A stretch of DNA of 64,000 bases. It comes from Calliopum simillimum (Eukaryota > Arthropoda > Insecta > Diptera > Lauxaniidae). The notes below the pieces were generated by a model, which saw only the letters and a list, made by a program, of their open reading frames with translations, did no database searches and was not told where the DNA came from. A program made the position numbers and the translations under genes. Where the stretch lies: positions 77,854,004-77,918,003 of the forward strand of contig OX638370.1 of NCBI GenBank assembly GCA_951812925.1, in the 5' to 3' direction. Every line of letters starts with the position of its first letter. The stretch's first letter is position 1. This document shows, in pieces, positions 45,519 through 54,581 of this stretch.

Positions 45519-48371
45519 CTAGGAGGAGCATAGGGCCAATATGAAATCTCTCCATTTGTCACGTTCCTTTGCGATGACTTTGATCTCTTGCCACGATTTT
45601 CCCGATTCTTGAATTTCTTTTTCCAACGACCTTTTCCAGTTGGTTTTGGGTCTACCACGTCCTCTACTGCCTTGTGGATTCCACTCAAGGGCCTGGCGAC
45701 AAACTTCGCTGTGTGGTTTCCGGAGAGTGTGACCAATCCATCCCCATTTGCGCAGCTTGATTTCGTTTGCTATTGCCTTCTGTTTGGATTTTTGATGTAG
45801 CTCGGCATTTGATATAGTGCGAGGCCACCAAACCTTTAGTATACGCCTTAAGCATTTGTTGACGAATACTTGCAGCTTGTTCGTAAGTTGTTCAGTAACA
45901 AGCCATGTTTCGCACCCATATAACAAAACCGATTTCACATTCGAATCAAAAATGCGTACTCTCGTTTTGGTGGATATAACGGATGAAGACCATATTTTGT
46001 TCAGTTGAGCAAACGCGCCTTTTGCTTTTGCTATTCTTGAGTTGGTATCCTCTTTTGCTCCACCATCCATGGAGATAATGCTGCCTAAATACGTGAAGCT
46101 ATCGACGTTTCCGATGTCATCACTGCCAGCTTTAAACGTGATATCATTGCTTGCGTTTAGCTTCATGCTTTTAGTCTTGGATACGTTGATTTTCAGGCCG
46201 GCCTTTTGTGATTCCAAGACAAGGTCTTCAATTTTGTTTTGCATATCTGAATGTTTGGACGATAAGAGGCAGATGTCGTCGGCGTAGTCGAGGTCTTCTA
46301 GATGTTCAGTAAAGTTCCATTGGATACCCCTTTTGGCATTATTAAGAGCTTTATCTAGAATATCGTCAAGAACGATAAGGAAGAGAGATGGTGACAGTAA
46401 ACACCCCTGCCGTACGCCTGAATTAGTGGTGAATGTCGGTGACAACAACCCGTTGTGTAGCACACTGCATTTAAAGCCTTCATATTGTGCACGTACTAAG
46501 TTTATGGCCTTTGCGGCAATACCTCTTCGTTGCAGTGACGCCCAGATGTTTTCTCGGGAAACACTGTCGAAGGCAGTGCTATAGTCAACGAAGACAAGTT
46601 GAAGTGCAGCACGCCACTCGCATGATTGTTCGACAATTATTCTGAGGGTGTTGATTTGATCCACGCATGATCTGTTTCGCCGGAATCCTGCTTGCTGCTT
46701 TCGAATGGCCGAATCAAGTTTTTCGCTTACCCTGCTCAGAAGCACTTTCGTCAGTACTTTTGATGGTACTGAGAGCAAGGTGATGCCTCTATAGTTTCGG
46801 CACTCGCTTAGGTCACCTTTTTTCGGCAATTTGACTAACATGCCATGTAGCCAATCTTCTGGCAAACGCTCTTCACTCCAGATATTGGTGAACAGAGGAT
46901 GGAGAATTTTAGCTGATGTTATGGGGCATGCCTTTGGCAGTTCAGCTGTTATTTGATCTATACCAGCGGCCTTGTTGTTTTTCATGCTTTGGATTGCTTT
47001 CACTATTTCGTCAATTGTAGGCGGCGGTGTTTGTCTTCGACTACTACTGCGAGTCACTGCGGCAGTTGTAGTTGGTGATTCTGGTTGCAGGGATGTGGTA
47101 GACATGGGATTTAGTATATCACAAAAATACTCTTTCCATCTGTTTAGTTGTTCGTCCGCTGATGTTAAGAGATTTCCATTTTTGTCTTTGATAGGGCGGC
47201 TCTGTTGGAGTTTTCTGCCTGATAATCTGCGGGTGATATCGTAAAGCTGCCTGAGATTTTGAGCATTTGCAGCGCTTTCGGCTTCGCTCGCGAGGTCGTT
47301 ATACATTCTTCTTTTGTCTTCTCTGCACGATCGCCTGACTTCTTTATTGAGAGAGTTAAATACCTTTTCGGCGACGTTCTTTTGCGCTCTAGTTTTAGCG
47401 TCGTCTCTCAGTTTTTTCGCGCGTCTTCTTTTTTCGACAAGATCATACGTTTCCTCGCTCATCCAGTGCTTCTTGTTTGAGGGTCGAAACCCAAGTATTT
47501 TTTCACTGGAGTTTAAGAACGCAGCCTTAGCGGCCCTCCATGATGTTTCAATACTTCCACCACAATCGAACGGAACTGTTTTAAGTTCTTCTACGAAAGA
47601 TCTGCGTATCTCGTCGTTCTTAAGCTTAAGCACGTCGAATTTTTTTGCTACAGATTGTTCGCTGGGACGTTTATTAGCGGCAAGTTTTAGTCGAATGACC
47701 GCGACGAGAAGATGGTGGTCGGAGCCTATGTCAGCGGCCCTCTTTACTCGTATGTCCAGAAGACTCCCTCTCCATTTTCTGCTAATGCAGAAGTGGTCGA
47801 TTTGGTTTTCAGTGGTGTTGTCTGGAGACACCCAAGTAGCTTTATGGCATTTTTTGTGTGGGAATAGCGTACCTCCAACGACAAGACCGGCTGTATTGCA
47901 GGCGTCAATGAGAAGCTCTCCATTGTCGTTTCTCGCACCCAAACCATGTCTTCCAATCACGTGCTCTAGGTTAAGGTTTTCTGAGCCTACTTTGGCATTC
48001 AAATCGCCCATTACCATTATGATGTCGTTTTTGTGAGCACTGTTTATTGCTGCGGCGAGCTGGCTGTAGAATTCATCTTTGGTTTCTCTCTCTGCCAACT
48101 CGGTGGGCGCGTATGCTTGAAAGATGGTAATATTTCTTGCGGGGGTTCGAAATCTGCACCAAATGAGTCTTTCGTTTACAGGTTTCCATTCCATTACTGC
48201 CTTTACTGCAGTTTTACTTAACAAAAATCCAACTCCCTCCCTGTGGATGTCATTTTGCGCTCTACCGGAGTATAGAAATTTTTCGCCGTCAGGAAGTACA
48301 TATTCGCCGGCACCGTTCCATCTACACTCGCTTAATCCCAATATCTCAATATCCCAATATCTCAAATTCAC
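45519..48371 (-). CDS. RTE endonuclease-reverse transcriptase (N-terminally deleted)
   Basis: The single ORF of an RTE LINE nicks target DNA with an APE-type endonuclease and copies element RNA there by target-primed reverse transcription. The 950 codons contain, in order: the endonuclease Glu motif LGLSECRW (11-18), MGDLNAKVG (about 120) and GSDHHLLV (about 216). The reverse transcriptase follows with NKAAGIDQITAEL (about 467), VDYSTAFDSV (about 595), GVRQGCLLSPSLF (about 648) and the catalytic YADD (about 693). The RTE-type C-terminus has GWIGHTLRKP and GRGRPKTNW, ending LCSS. There is no internal stop. The open frame begins at a GTG with no proper ATG, because the original start and roughly the first 100 residues were deleted. 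Those held the first catalytic Asn in the WNVRTL motif, still visible at 53940-53965. The protein is probably not active as an endonuclease. Confidence 0.9.
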   Translation of the reverse strand: MNLRYWDIEILGLSECRWNGAGEYVLPDGEKFLYSGRAQNDIHREGVGFLLSKTAVKAVMEWKPVNERLIWCRFRTPARNITIFQAYAPTELAERETKDEFYSQLAAAINSAHKNDIIMVMGDLNAKVGSENLNLEHVIGRHGLGARNDNGELLIDACNTAGLVVGGTLFPHKKCHKATWVSPDNTTENQIDHFCISRKWRGSLLDIRVKRAADIGSDHHLLVAVIRLKLAANKRPSEQSVAKKFDVLKLKNDEIRRSFVEELKTVPFDCGGSIETSWRAAKAAFLNSSEKILGFRPSNKKHWMSEETYDLVEKRRRAKKLRDDAKTRAQKNVAEKVFNSLNKEVRRSCREDKRRMYNDLASEAESAANAQNLRQLYDITRRLSGRKLQQSRPIKDKNGNLLTSADEQLNRWKEYFCDILNPMSTTSLQPESPTTTAAVTRSSSRRQTPPPTIDEIVKAIQSMKNNKAAGIDQITAELPKACPITSAKILHPLFTNIWSEERLPEDWLHGMLVKLPKKGDLSECRNYRGITLLSVPSKVLTKVLLSRVSEKLDSAIRKQQAGFRRNRSCVDQINTLRIIVEQSCEWRAALQLVFVDYSTAFDSVSRENIWASLQRRGIAAKAINLVRAQYEGFKCSVLHNGLLSPTFTTNSGVRQGCLLSPSLFLIVLDDILDKALNNAKRGIQWNFTEHLEDLDYADDICLLSSKHSDMQNKIEDLVLESQKAGLKINVSKTKSMKLNASNDITFKAGSDDIGNVDSFTYLGSIISMDGGAKEDTNSRIAKAKGAFAQLNKIWSSSVISTKTRVRIFDSNVKSVLLYGCETWLVTEQLTNKLQVFVNKCLRRILKVWWPRTISNAELHQKSKQKAIANEIKLRKWGWIGHTLRKPHSEVCRQALEWNPQGSRGRGRPKTNWKRSLEKEIQESGKSWQEIKVIAKERDKWRDFILALCSS

Positions 48372-48650
48372 TTTTAATTTCAGCCGCCCAATCTGGGACA
48401 GACGCTGACCTGGGAGCCGCCCACTCTGGGTCAGACGCTTCAGGATTTTGACTTTGACAAGATGCTTATTTTAAGGCGGCATCGACTCGCCTTGTCAGTG
48501 CCAGTTACGGGCATTTTGGGTTTTCTTTCAAGGCGCAACGCTGTCCAACGCTACGCTCTTCAACACCCTGGCTGGTCACCCGCTTTTAGTCGCCTCTTAC
48601 GACAGGCATGCTTACCTCGGGCATATTCTGACCCCTTACCCGCAGGGTAA
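48372..48650 (-). promoter_or_regulatory. RTE 5' untranslated region
   Basis: Shared with 53372-53650. The first 80 bases hold three successive short hairpins: CCCTGCGGGTAAGGG, ATGCCCGAGGTAAGCAT, and GTCGTAAGAGGCGAC. RTE elements need an internal promoter in their 5' region, so promoter activity is expected, but no core motif was identified. Confidence 0.55.
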
Positions 48651-49000
48651 AAATTCATCATCTAAAGTGCAATAAATGCTAGTAAAATAGCTGGCTTGCA
48701 TGTTAGCGCCTTTTAAATGAACGGGCCGATTGTATTTGTTACATTTTACAGAATTGTTGGCAGTCAATTTGCGCGGTAACAGCTTAAAACAAATTATACA
48801 AAAGTCTAGGTCGTATTGGTCCACGCTCGATGATACTGAGTTGTCGGCATTTTACTTGATTTGGTGGCATGCGTTGCCCGCATTTACGCAAGAAATCCAG
48901 CAAAATACCATCGTCGACTGTTTCGGCGTCACCGAAATTTTGTTCTGCGTTCTTCACGTAGCGTTGAAGAGTGGATCGTGGAATGGCAACCACTTTAGCA
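48651..49000 (-). pseudogene. pogo-like transposase relic interrupted by the RTE
   Basis: One minus-strand frame reads VVAIPRSTLQRYVKNAEQNF, a psq-type helix-turn-helix as found at the start of pogo/Tigger transposases. A second frame downstream has CIICFK and SVKCNKYNRPVHLKGANM, a damaged zinc-finger-like Cys/His cluster (one Cys is Tyr). The two are joined by a frame change near 48800, and most of the catalytic region is missing. The RTE target duplication falls inside the last codons of the second frame. Confidence 0.5.
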
Positions 49001-49061
49001 GTCGATTAAAGTGGTTTCATCCTTCTTTTCGATGTAGACGATTTATGCAATACTTTGGGGA

Positions 49062-49345
49062 AATATAAAGCCAAAATGAATCATTTCCAACGAATATAAC
49101 ACTTAGCAATGGTTTTGCCTTCTTTCCATTACAATACCGTTTTTTGAATTTCCTTTCCTTTATTGTCTTGTGGATATTATTGAAGGGTTTGACGACAAAC
49201 TTCAATGATTGGTCTGCGGAGAGTGTGATCATCCCCATCTTGTTTGCTATACACACTTGGTGACATGGTTTCATTTCATATAAGACTCGATGTTTGATTT
49301 GGTATAAGCCCGCCTAACTTCTTATGTGGCTCATTGGCATATGTT
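49062..49345 (-). pseudogene. RTE 3'-end fragment, decayed
   Basis: The minus-strand translation HTLRRPIIEVCRQTLQ, then a stop and YPQ, aligns with HTLRKPHSEVCRQALEWNPQ of the ORF at 45519-48371. A later FILALYF corresponds to its FILALCSS end. Several stops and frame changes show that it is old. Confidence 0.7.
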
Positions 49346-50870
49346 GATGGTCGTCAAAAAGCTATATCTCTCACCTAATTATACAACGACATTGATTAAA
49401 TTAAGGTCCCGTGTAATACAGAAGAGGAGTTTCTTGTAGAGGACTTAATTCACTATTTGAAGTACATATTACAATGGCTCGGTCAAAGGTCAGTGGGTGA
49501 AATTTGCTAGTTAGTAAAACCCCTTCAGAACCTTACCTGCATGATCGTAAGTATAGTATTTCACAAAATAAAGAACTGATTTAACTGGCTTAAGAACGAG
49601 CTAAGTAAGTGAGTCTGAAATTCAAATACTAGTATGTACTAACGTTGCTATTTTGACAAAGTTGTTCTAAATGTATTCAGTTTCACAAAGTTGCAGTTTG
49701 TTTCACACACAGAATTTTCAATTTCAGTTAAATAGCAATTTCGTTACTTCATAAAAACCCCACTCATAATTATATAACTGAAAAGATAATAAAAAAAGAC
49801 CTTAACAAAACGCATCCAAACAACTGCTAAAGGGGAATATGGAGATATGTCTGCTGCACCGATCGCTGCAACCAACGAAACAACAACAACAAAACAATGC
49901 AACAACATAGTAGCAAAAGCACCTTGACAACAAACGACAACAACAATTTCTACATTCACCAAACTATGACGAGGATGACAAACAAGGATTCCAAAGACGG
50001 ATGCCTGTGCATTCTTTTGGATAATTAAAAGCACTTAAGTTGGAATTTTTTCGGGTTGCGCTGTAACAAAATCAGCCGGCGACAATGTGTGTTCATATAT
50101 AGTGTTGTTGTTGTCGTCGATGTTGTTGTTCTGCTTGTTGCTAACATATGTAGACAACATTTTTGTTATTTTTTTTTTTCGTTTTGGCAACAATGTATAG
50201 GACCATTGTTTTATTTTAAAATACATTGTTGCTTATTTTACAAATGTAAACACAGATATATATTTCGTTATATTGTGAACAAGTTCTGATTCAAAAGGTC
50301 CGGAATCCAATACAAAAAATTATAGTTAGTTATTCAATAAAGTCACAGTTTAGTGGCAGTTTTGATCGAAATTTGACACCCAAATAATGCTCTCAAGAGT
50401 TTGTGTAAAAATGGAACTTCAATAAATTTTCTAACTTCAAGTATATGGGCATATCCGAAAATATTCTCCTTTTATATGACCCAGGTTTTAAGAAATTTTT
50501 TTTTCATCTTCAATAACCAAATGTGGTGGAATATATTTCTAGACGTATAAAATGAAATTCCCAATAGGTGATGAAAAAAATGTTCACCCGAGAGGGTGTC
50601 AGGAGGTCGTTTTATCGAAAAATTTTGGGAAAATCGAGATTTCCGATAATATACGGGAGAGCACATATTTCAGAAGTAGAAGATATGTTACGGGGCACCT
50701 TTCCAAATATTCTGGAGCAAAATTCAGAAAAATCGTATGTGGGTCGTGGCGACCAAATGAGCTAAAATATCTAAATCGCTCACTACGGCCACATAACAGG
50801 TCCTAAAGCTCTGAAAAATGCAATCGAATTCCTTGATAAAAAATAAATTGATTTTGTTTATAATGATTTT
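49346..50870. other. non-coding stretch, partly unique
   Basis: No gene is assigned. Complementary CAACAAC and GTTGTTG triplets lie at 49870-49945 and 50105-50140. The region 49740-50290 looks like unique intronic sequence. Confidence 0.35.
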
Positions 50871-50879
50871 TTGATTTAA

Positions 50880-51565
50880 GCCCCCCATGTCGTGCTGTCG
50901 TGAAAAACGCTCGCAGTTAGGATATTCCACAACTTACTCATACGATCAAAGAATGAATTGTCCCTATAAGGCGATTTTCTGTTAAACAGCGTTGTAACGC
51001 AATAGGGTTGGACCTGATGAGACGCTCGAGTGCTGCGGGAAAATATAGGAACTGACGGAACCAGCCCATAAATTTCTCTAGAGCACATCCCATGATAATA
51101 TCTATAAAAAAGGGTAACACACCCAACGTTACCCAGTTATCTTCATCGCAAGACGTTGAACTCTGTCCAGCAGCTCCAAAGTAGTTTTTGGAGCCCCGGC
51201 CCAGATGTGTGAATTGTACTCTAGCTTAGGTCTTATACGTATAGGCGAAATAGACAGTTCGAAGATCAATAGAAGTGAAGTATTTCTTACACCGTTTTAG
51301 ATAACCTAAACACTTGGCCGCTTCTCTCGACGCATCGAATATATGATCTTTCCACTTCAGATCAGCTTGAATCGTTGAGCCCAGAACGTCTAGAGATGCT
51401 GATCTCATAATGACTACGCCAGCCATATTGATGGCGAGAGGGCAATCCACTCGTCTGTGAGACAACAGACAGCACTCGCACTTGCTAGTGTTGAACTCAA
51501 CCCGATTAGCTCGACTCCACACGGAGATTGTTTTTAGATCAGTTGTGAGTGTGCCATTCATATAC
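50880..51565 (-). pseudogene. Jockey/CR1-type LINE reverse transcriptase, C-terminal fragment
   Basis: Minus-strand reading shows VEFNTSKCE, then LDVLGSTIQADLKWKDHIFD, AAKCLGYLKRCKKYFTSIDL, and after a frame change RPKLEYNSHIWAGAPKTTLE and LLDRVQRLAMKITG. A final part reads DNSFFDRMSKLWNILTASVF. This order is that of the region after the catalytic core in Jockey- or CR1-type LINE reverse transcriptases. The 5' part including the catalytic YxDD is absent, as expected of a 5'-truncated copy, and frameshifts show decay. Confidence 0.75.
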
Positions 51566-51787
51566 CATCTTTTTCTCTCATAGACCAGTCAAATTCGATA
51601 CTTGCTATATACATATGTGAGTCTTGCACTAATTCCAAAGTTCATAAGACCTATACTAATCGATAGAGAATTTTGCACTGAACAACATAACTATCAAAAA
51701 ATGTCTATGTACGTATATATTGGGGTTTTCCCCGTTAAGTACGAGACAAAAAATTTTGATGTTTCCGATTTTAGTAATTATGATTAT
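51566..51787. other. short background
   Basis: Nothing recognised. It leads into the hAT-like fragment. Confidence 0.3.
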
Positions 51788-51850
51788 TTTATGCCTTCAT
51801 ATGTCCTCGATCCAGATACAAAACATTTTTTCAGTATAAAGTCTTGTTAA
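51788..51850 (+). pseudogene. possible hAT transposase fragment (second copy)
   Basis: The frame ends PSYVLDPDTKHFFSIKSC and stop. The DNA is clearly related to 18774-18839 (GATCCAGATACAAAA and ATAAAGTCT shared), and similarity continues past the stop in both places. Confidence 0.3.
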
Positions 51851-52400
51851 CGAGCTTGAGGACTTTAAAATTTTGACTAGTAGCCAAGTATGCGTTACTT
51901 CCCATTAATCGATTATATAATCTTTTTCAATTTAACGCTTTGAAAAAGTTAATTTCCAAATGATTTCAGACCCAATTTTCAAACGTTTGGAAAATGTTGT
52001 TTTTTTAGAATTTTTTCAATTGATTTGCAAGGTTAAAGTCAACAATTAGATAATATTAATTTCCAAAAGTTTGAGTAATCGTTTTCCAAACTTTCGAAAA
52101 ATTTTGTATGTTATTTTTTCAATGACTTATCGAGCTAAGTAAAACACAAGGCATTTAAATAATAAATGGCACGTTAGGTCAGTTGATAAAATTGTCGACT
52201 CATAACTTGGAAGTCATAGGATCGAGTCTGAGTAAACAGAAATTTTTTTATTTTTAATTAAACATAAAAATGTTTGGAAAATGTTTTTTAATGAATTTAA
52301 TAAACACTACGAAAATGTTAGTCGAACTATTTAAAGAACAATTTAAAAACATTGAATTAAAAAATTTGGAAAATATTGTATAAAAACATTTATAATATAC
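51851..52400. other. AT-rich background
   Basis: No gene is recognised. TTTGGAAAATG-type phrases recur around 51960-52290 without clear unit structure. Confidence 0.3.
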
Positions 52401-52491
52401 TTTTGTATCAGTATCAAAAAAAAATTTTTGATACTTGATACAAATGTAACAAAGTATCATTAACAAAAAGTTTCAATTTTGCCCATCTCTG
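52401..52491. mobile_element. hAT-like element end, second copy
   Basis: This matches 1-104 through TTTTTGATACTTGATACAAA and stops at the same GCCCATCTCTG. Only about 90 bp of the element are recognisable. Confidence 0.5.
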
Positions 52492-52686
52492 GTCGAAACG
52501 AAAAATCAAGTGTTCGATCAATCGCACGTTGGCCATTAGCCCATACCACAAGATCCCATACAAATACGACCAAACGTTGTTCGCGAACATCTTATAATCC
52601 GCCAGTCTGAAGGTAAATATCGTCGATGCCAGTTGAAAAAGGGCTTGCCCTCGTGACACTAAAATTCGTTAAAATTTATCTACTTC

Positions 52687-52740
52687 CATAATATGTGACG
52701 GTATTTTTTAATTTTACTCCACGCTGCCGTCACATAATGG
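52687..52740. repeat. hairpin with CCATAATATGTGACGG arms
   Basis: ATGTGACGG at the left pairs with CCGTCACAT at the right, extended by CCAT/ATGG, around an AT-rich loop of about 25 bases. Confidence 0.55.
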
Positions 52741-53100
52741 GGAGAAGAAGGTAAATTTTTTGCGAATTTGTGCATGAAAAGGCTTCAGCCGGAAGGATTA
52801 TAAATACTACGTTTGATCGTATCTAAGTTTTTCATTTTACGATTTCAAAATGTAATAATTCAGTCAATTTTCAAAATTTTCCAGTGATCGTTGATTTTAT
52901 TGAAAATTATATGAATTTTTAGAAAATGCAAAACAAAGGTTTTTTCATTTGGTAGATAAGGTACCTTTTCCACTGGACGGTGTAACGTCCCAAGTGACGT
53001 CATAAATCTTATGTCTATCTGCGTTGGTATACATATTCACCTAAATTGAATATTCACCCTCGGCTTCAAGTATACGTACCTCAGTAAAGTTATCAATTCA
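52741..53100. other. short background
   Basis: No gene is recognised. Confidence 0.3.
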
Positions 53101-53101
53101 C

Positions 53102-53287
53102 GTGAAATATTCACCTCCATCAAAATATTCACCTCCATCAAAATATTCATCTCCATCAAAATATTCACCTAAAGTGAAATATTCACCTCAACTAAACGAC
53201 TATAAAAGAACGAACGAAAAGGCAGAAGACAGGCAGTCACAGCCAAGCGTTCGATGCGAAAACATCAATATTTTATTTAAGTATTGA
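53102..53287 (+). other. 18-bp tandem repeat with open frame
   Basis: An 18-bp unit (AAATATTCACCTCCATCA) repeats about four times at 53105-53175, giving the peptide repeat KYSPPS in a 61-codon frame. CTATAAAAG at 53202 lies some 30 bases before CAGTCACA, which would suit a TATA box and a start site. No domain is recognised, and the frame is probably a repeat by-product. Confidence 0.3.
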
Positions 53288-53371
53288 TGTTTAAGGGGAC
53301 ATTCGCTTTGTAATTGAAACAAAAAATACTTTTTAAAAATTTTATTATGAAAAAACTATTATATTTATTGA

Positions 53372-54027
53372 CCCCTGCGGGTAAGGGGTCAGAATATGCC
53401 CGAGGTAAGCATGCCTGTCGTAAGAGGCGACTAAAAGCGGGTGACCAGCCAGGGTGTGGAAGGGCGTAGCGTTGGACAGCGTTGCGCCTTGAAAGAAAAC
53501 CCACAATGCCCGTAACTGGCACTGACAAGGTGAGTCGATGCCGCCTTAAAATAAGCATCTTGTCAAAGTCAAAATCCTGAAGCGTCTGACCCAGAGTGGG
53601 CGGCTCCCAGGTCAGCGTCTGTTCCAGATTGGGCGGCTGAAATTAAAAGTGAATTTGGCCACTATATTTGCAGCGCTTGCCGGATCCAGCTTTAAGCTTA
53701 TAACTTACTGCGTGGGGCGTTGCCGGGAAGATTATACTAATGAAGCATGGATCGAAAAACGATGGGAAATAACTCTCCAAGTGGTACCCACCAGAGTGTG
53801 GTTAATCCACCTGCCTCGGCAGCATGCACATCGGATTTGGAGGTGCAAGAAACATGCGTAGTTAGGAATGATTCTCCTATAACTGGAACCAATATGGTTT
53901 CTCAAAACTTTAAAATCCTTTCGATGAAAACTCGAACACGCATCGGCTCTTGGAATGTCCGAACTCTAAATGAACCAGGCAAAATACACCAAGCCGTTAG
54001 AGAACTCCACAAAAAAAAAAAAAAAAA
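53372..54027 (+). mobile_element. short RTE copy with intact 5' end and A tail
   Basis: It is flanked by the exact 14-bp duplication ATTATATTTATTGA (53358-53371 and 54027-54040). The 5' end CCCCTGCGGGTAAGGGG and the next ~275 bases match the 5' region of the RTE at 45494-48650. The ORF begins at 53747 and runs only to the first part of the endonuclease before 17 A residues. It is therefore a 3'-truncated copy with a complete 5' end, the reverse of the usual LINE truncation. Confidence 0.85.
53747..54010 (+). pseudogene. RTE ORF, N-terminal fragment
   Basis: The frame starts MDRKTMGNN and reaches TRIGSWNVRTL, the first endonuclease motif with its catalytic Asn, then GKIHQAVREL. It is cut by the A tail after about 88 residues. 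This is the part missing from the 950-codon ORF at 45519-48371, so the two copies overlap only in the 5' untranslated region. Confidence 0.8.
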
Positions 54028-54581
54028 TTATATTTATTGACAAAATTTCTTCCGGACATTGTTAAATATTGTCTAAAAAATATGAAAAGTTTTTTTATTT
54101 TTAGTTTCCATTGGCTGCTGTAGAGGACGTTATCTAAAAGCCTCTAAAATTCATACTTTTTTATATTTTGAAGTTTTTGTATGAATATTTATGAAAAATG
54201 CGAAAAAATTGAGGGACTTACCCTCAAAAAAAGCTCCGTAAAAAAGGGGGAAAAAGGGGGCGGGTATTTTTTAAAACTTTTAGAGGCTTATTGTTTAATA
54301 TTTTTTATGAGTAATCGAATGCTTTTTGGTTTTTTAAAATCGGTCAAGTAGATTCGGAGAAAAATGTCCTACCAGTTTGAAAAGCAACTTTTGGATGAGG
54401 CCCTCTACAGCAGCCAAGTGAAACTAAAAATAAAAAAAAATTTTTTTCATATTTTTTAGACAATATTTAACAATGTCCAGAAGAAATTTTGTTAATAAAT
54501 ATAATAGTTTTTTCATAAAATTTTTAAAAAGTGTTTTTTTTTTTGTTGTTTTCAATTACAAAGGCAAATGTCCCCTTAAAC

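Larger units (their letters stand above)
45494..48650 (-). mobile_element. RTE-clade non-LTR retrotransposon, near full length
   Basis: A 3.16-kb LINE inserted on the minus strand with a 13-bp target duplication. Its 3' tail is a short ATAC repeat (AATACATACATAC), typical of RTE elements in place of poly(A). The 5' end begins ACCCTGCGGGTAAGGGG, and the first ~270 bases match those of the copy at 53372-54027. About 360 bases of the 5' coding region are missing at 48369-48372, at an AATTTG microhomology. It interrupts an older pogo-like relic. Confidence 0.9.
53289..54581. mobile_element. foldback element with GTTTAAGGGGACAT ends, split by an RTE
   Basis: The left arm starts GTTTAAGGGGACATTCG and is mirrored at the right end. 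Arms of about 190 bp share CTTTGTAATTGAAA, CTTTTTAAAAATTTTAT, GGACATTGTTAAATATTGTC and TTGGCTGCTGTAGAGG. The RTE at 53372-54027 sits inside the left arm. The right arm shows the uninterrupted sequence (ATTATATTTATTAACAAAAT complement). No coding region belongs to the foldback itself. Confidence 0.8.

Noticed and set aside
47314..48036. 240-codon open frame on the plus strand
   Set aside because: It lies wholly opposite the endonuclease and middle part of the RTE ORF and has no domain. It is a shadow of that ORF.
52414..52659. 81-codon minus-strand frame that looks protein-like
   Set aside because: It reads into the hAT-like terminal repeat, and I recognise no family. It is too weak to list as a gene.
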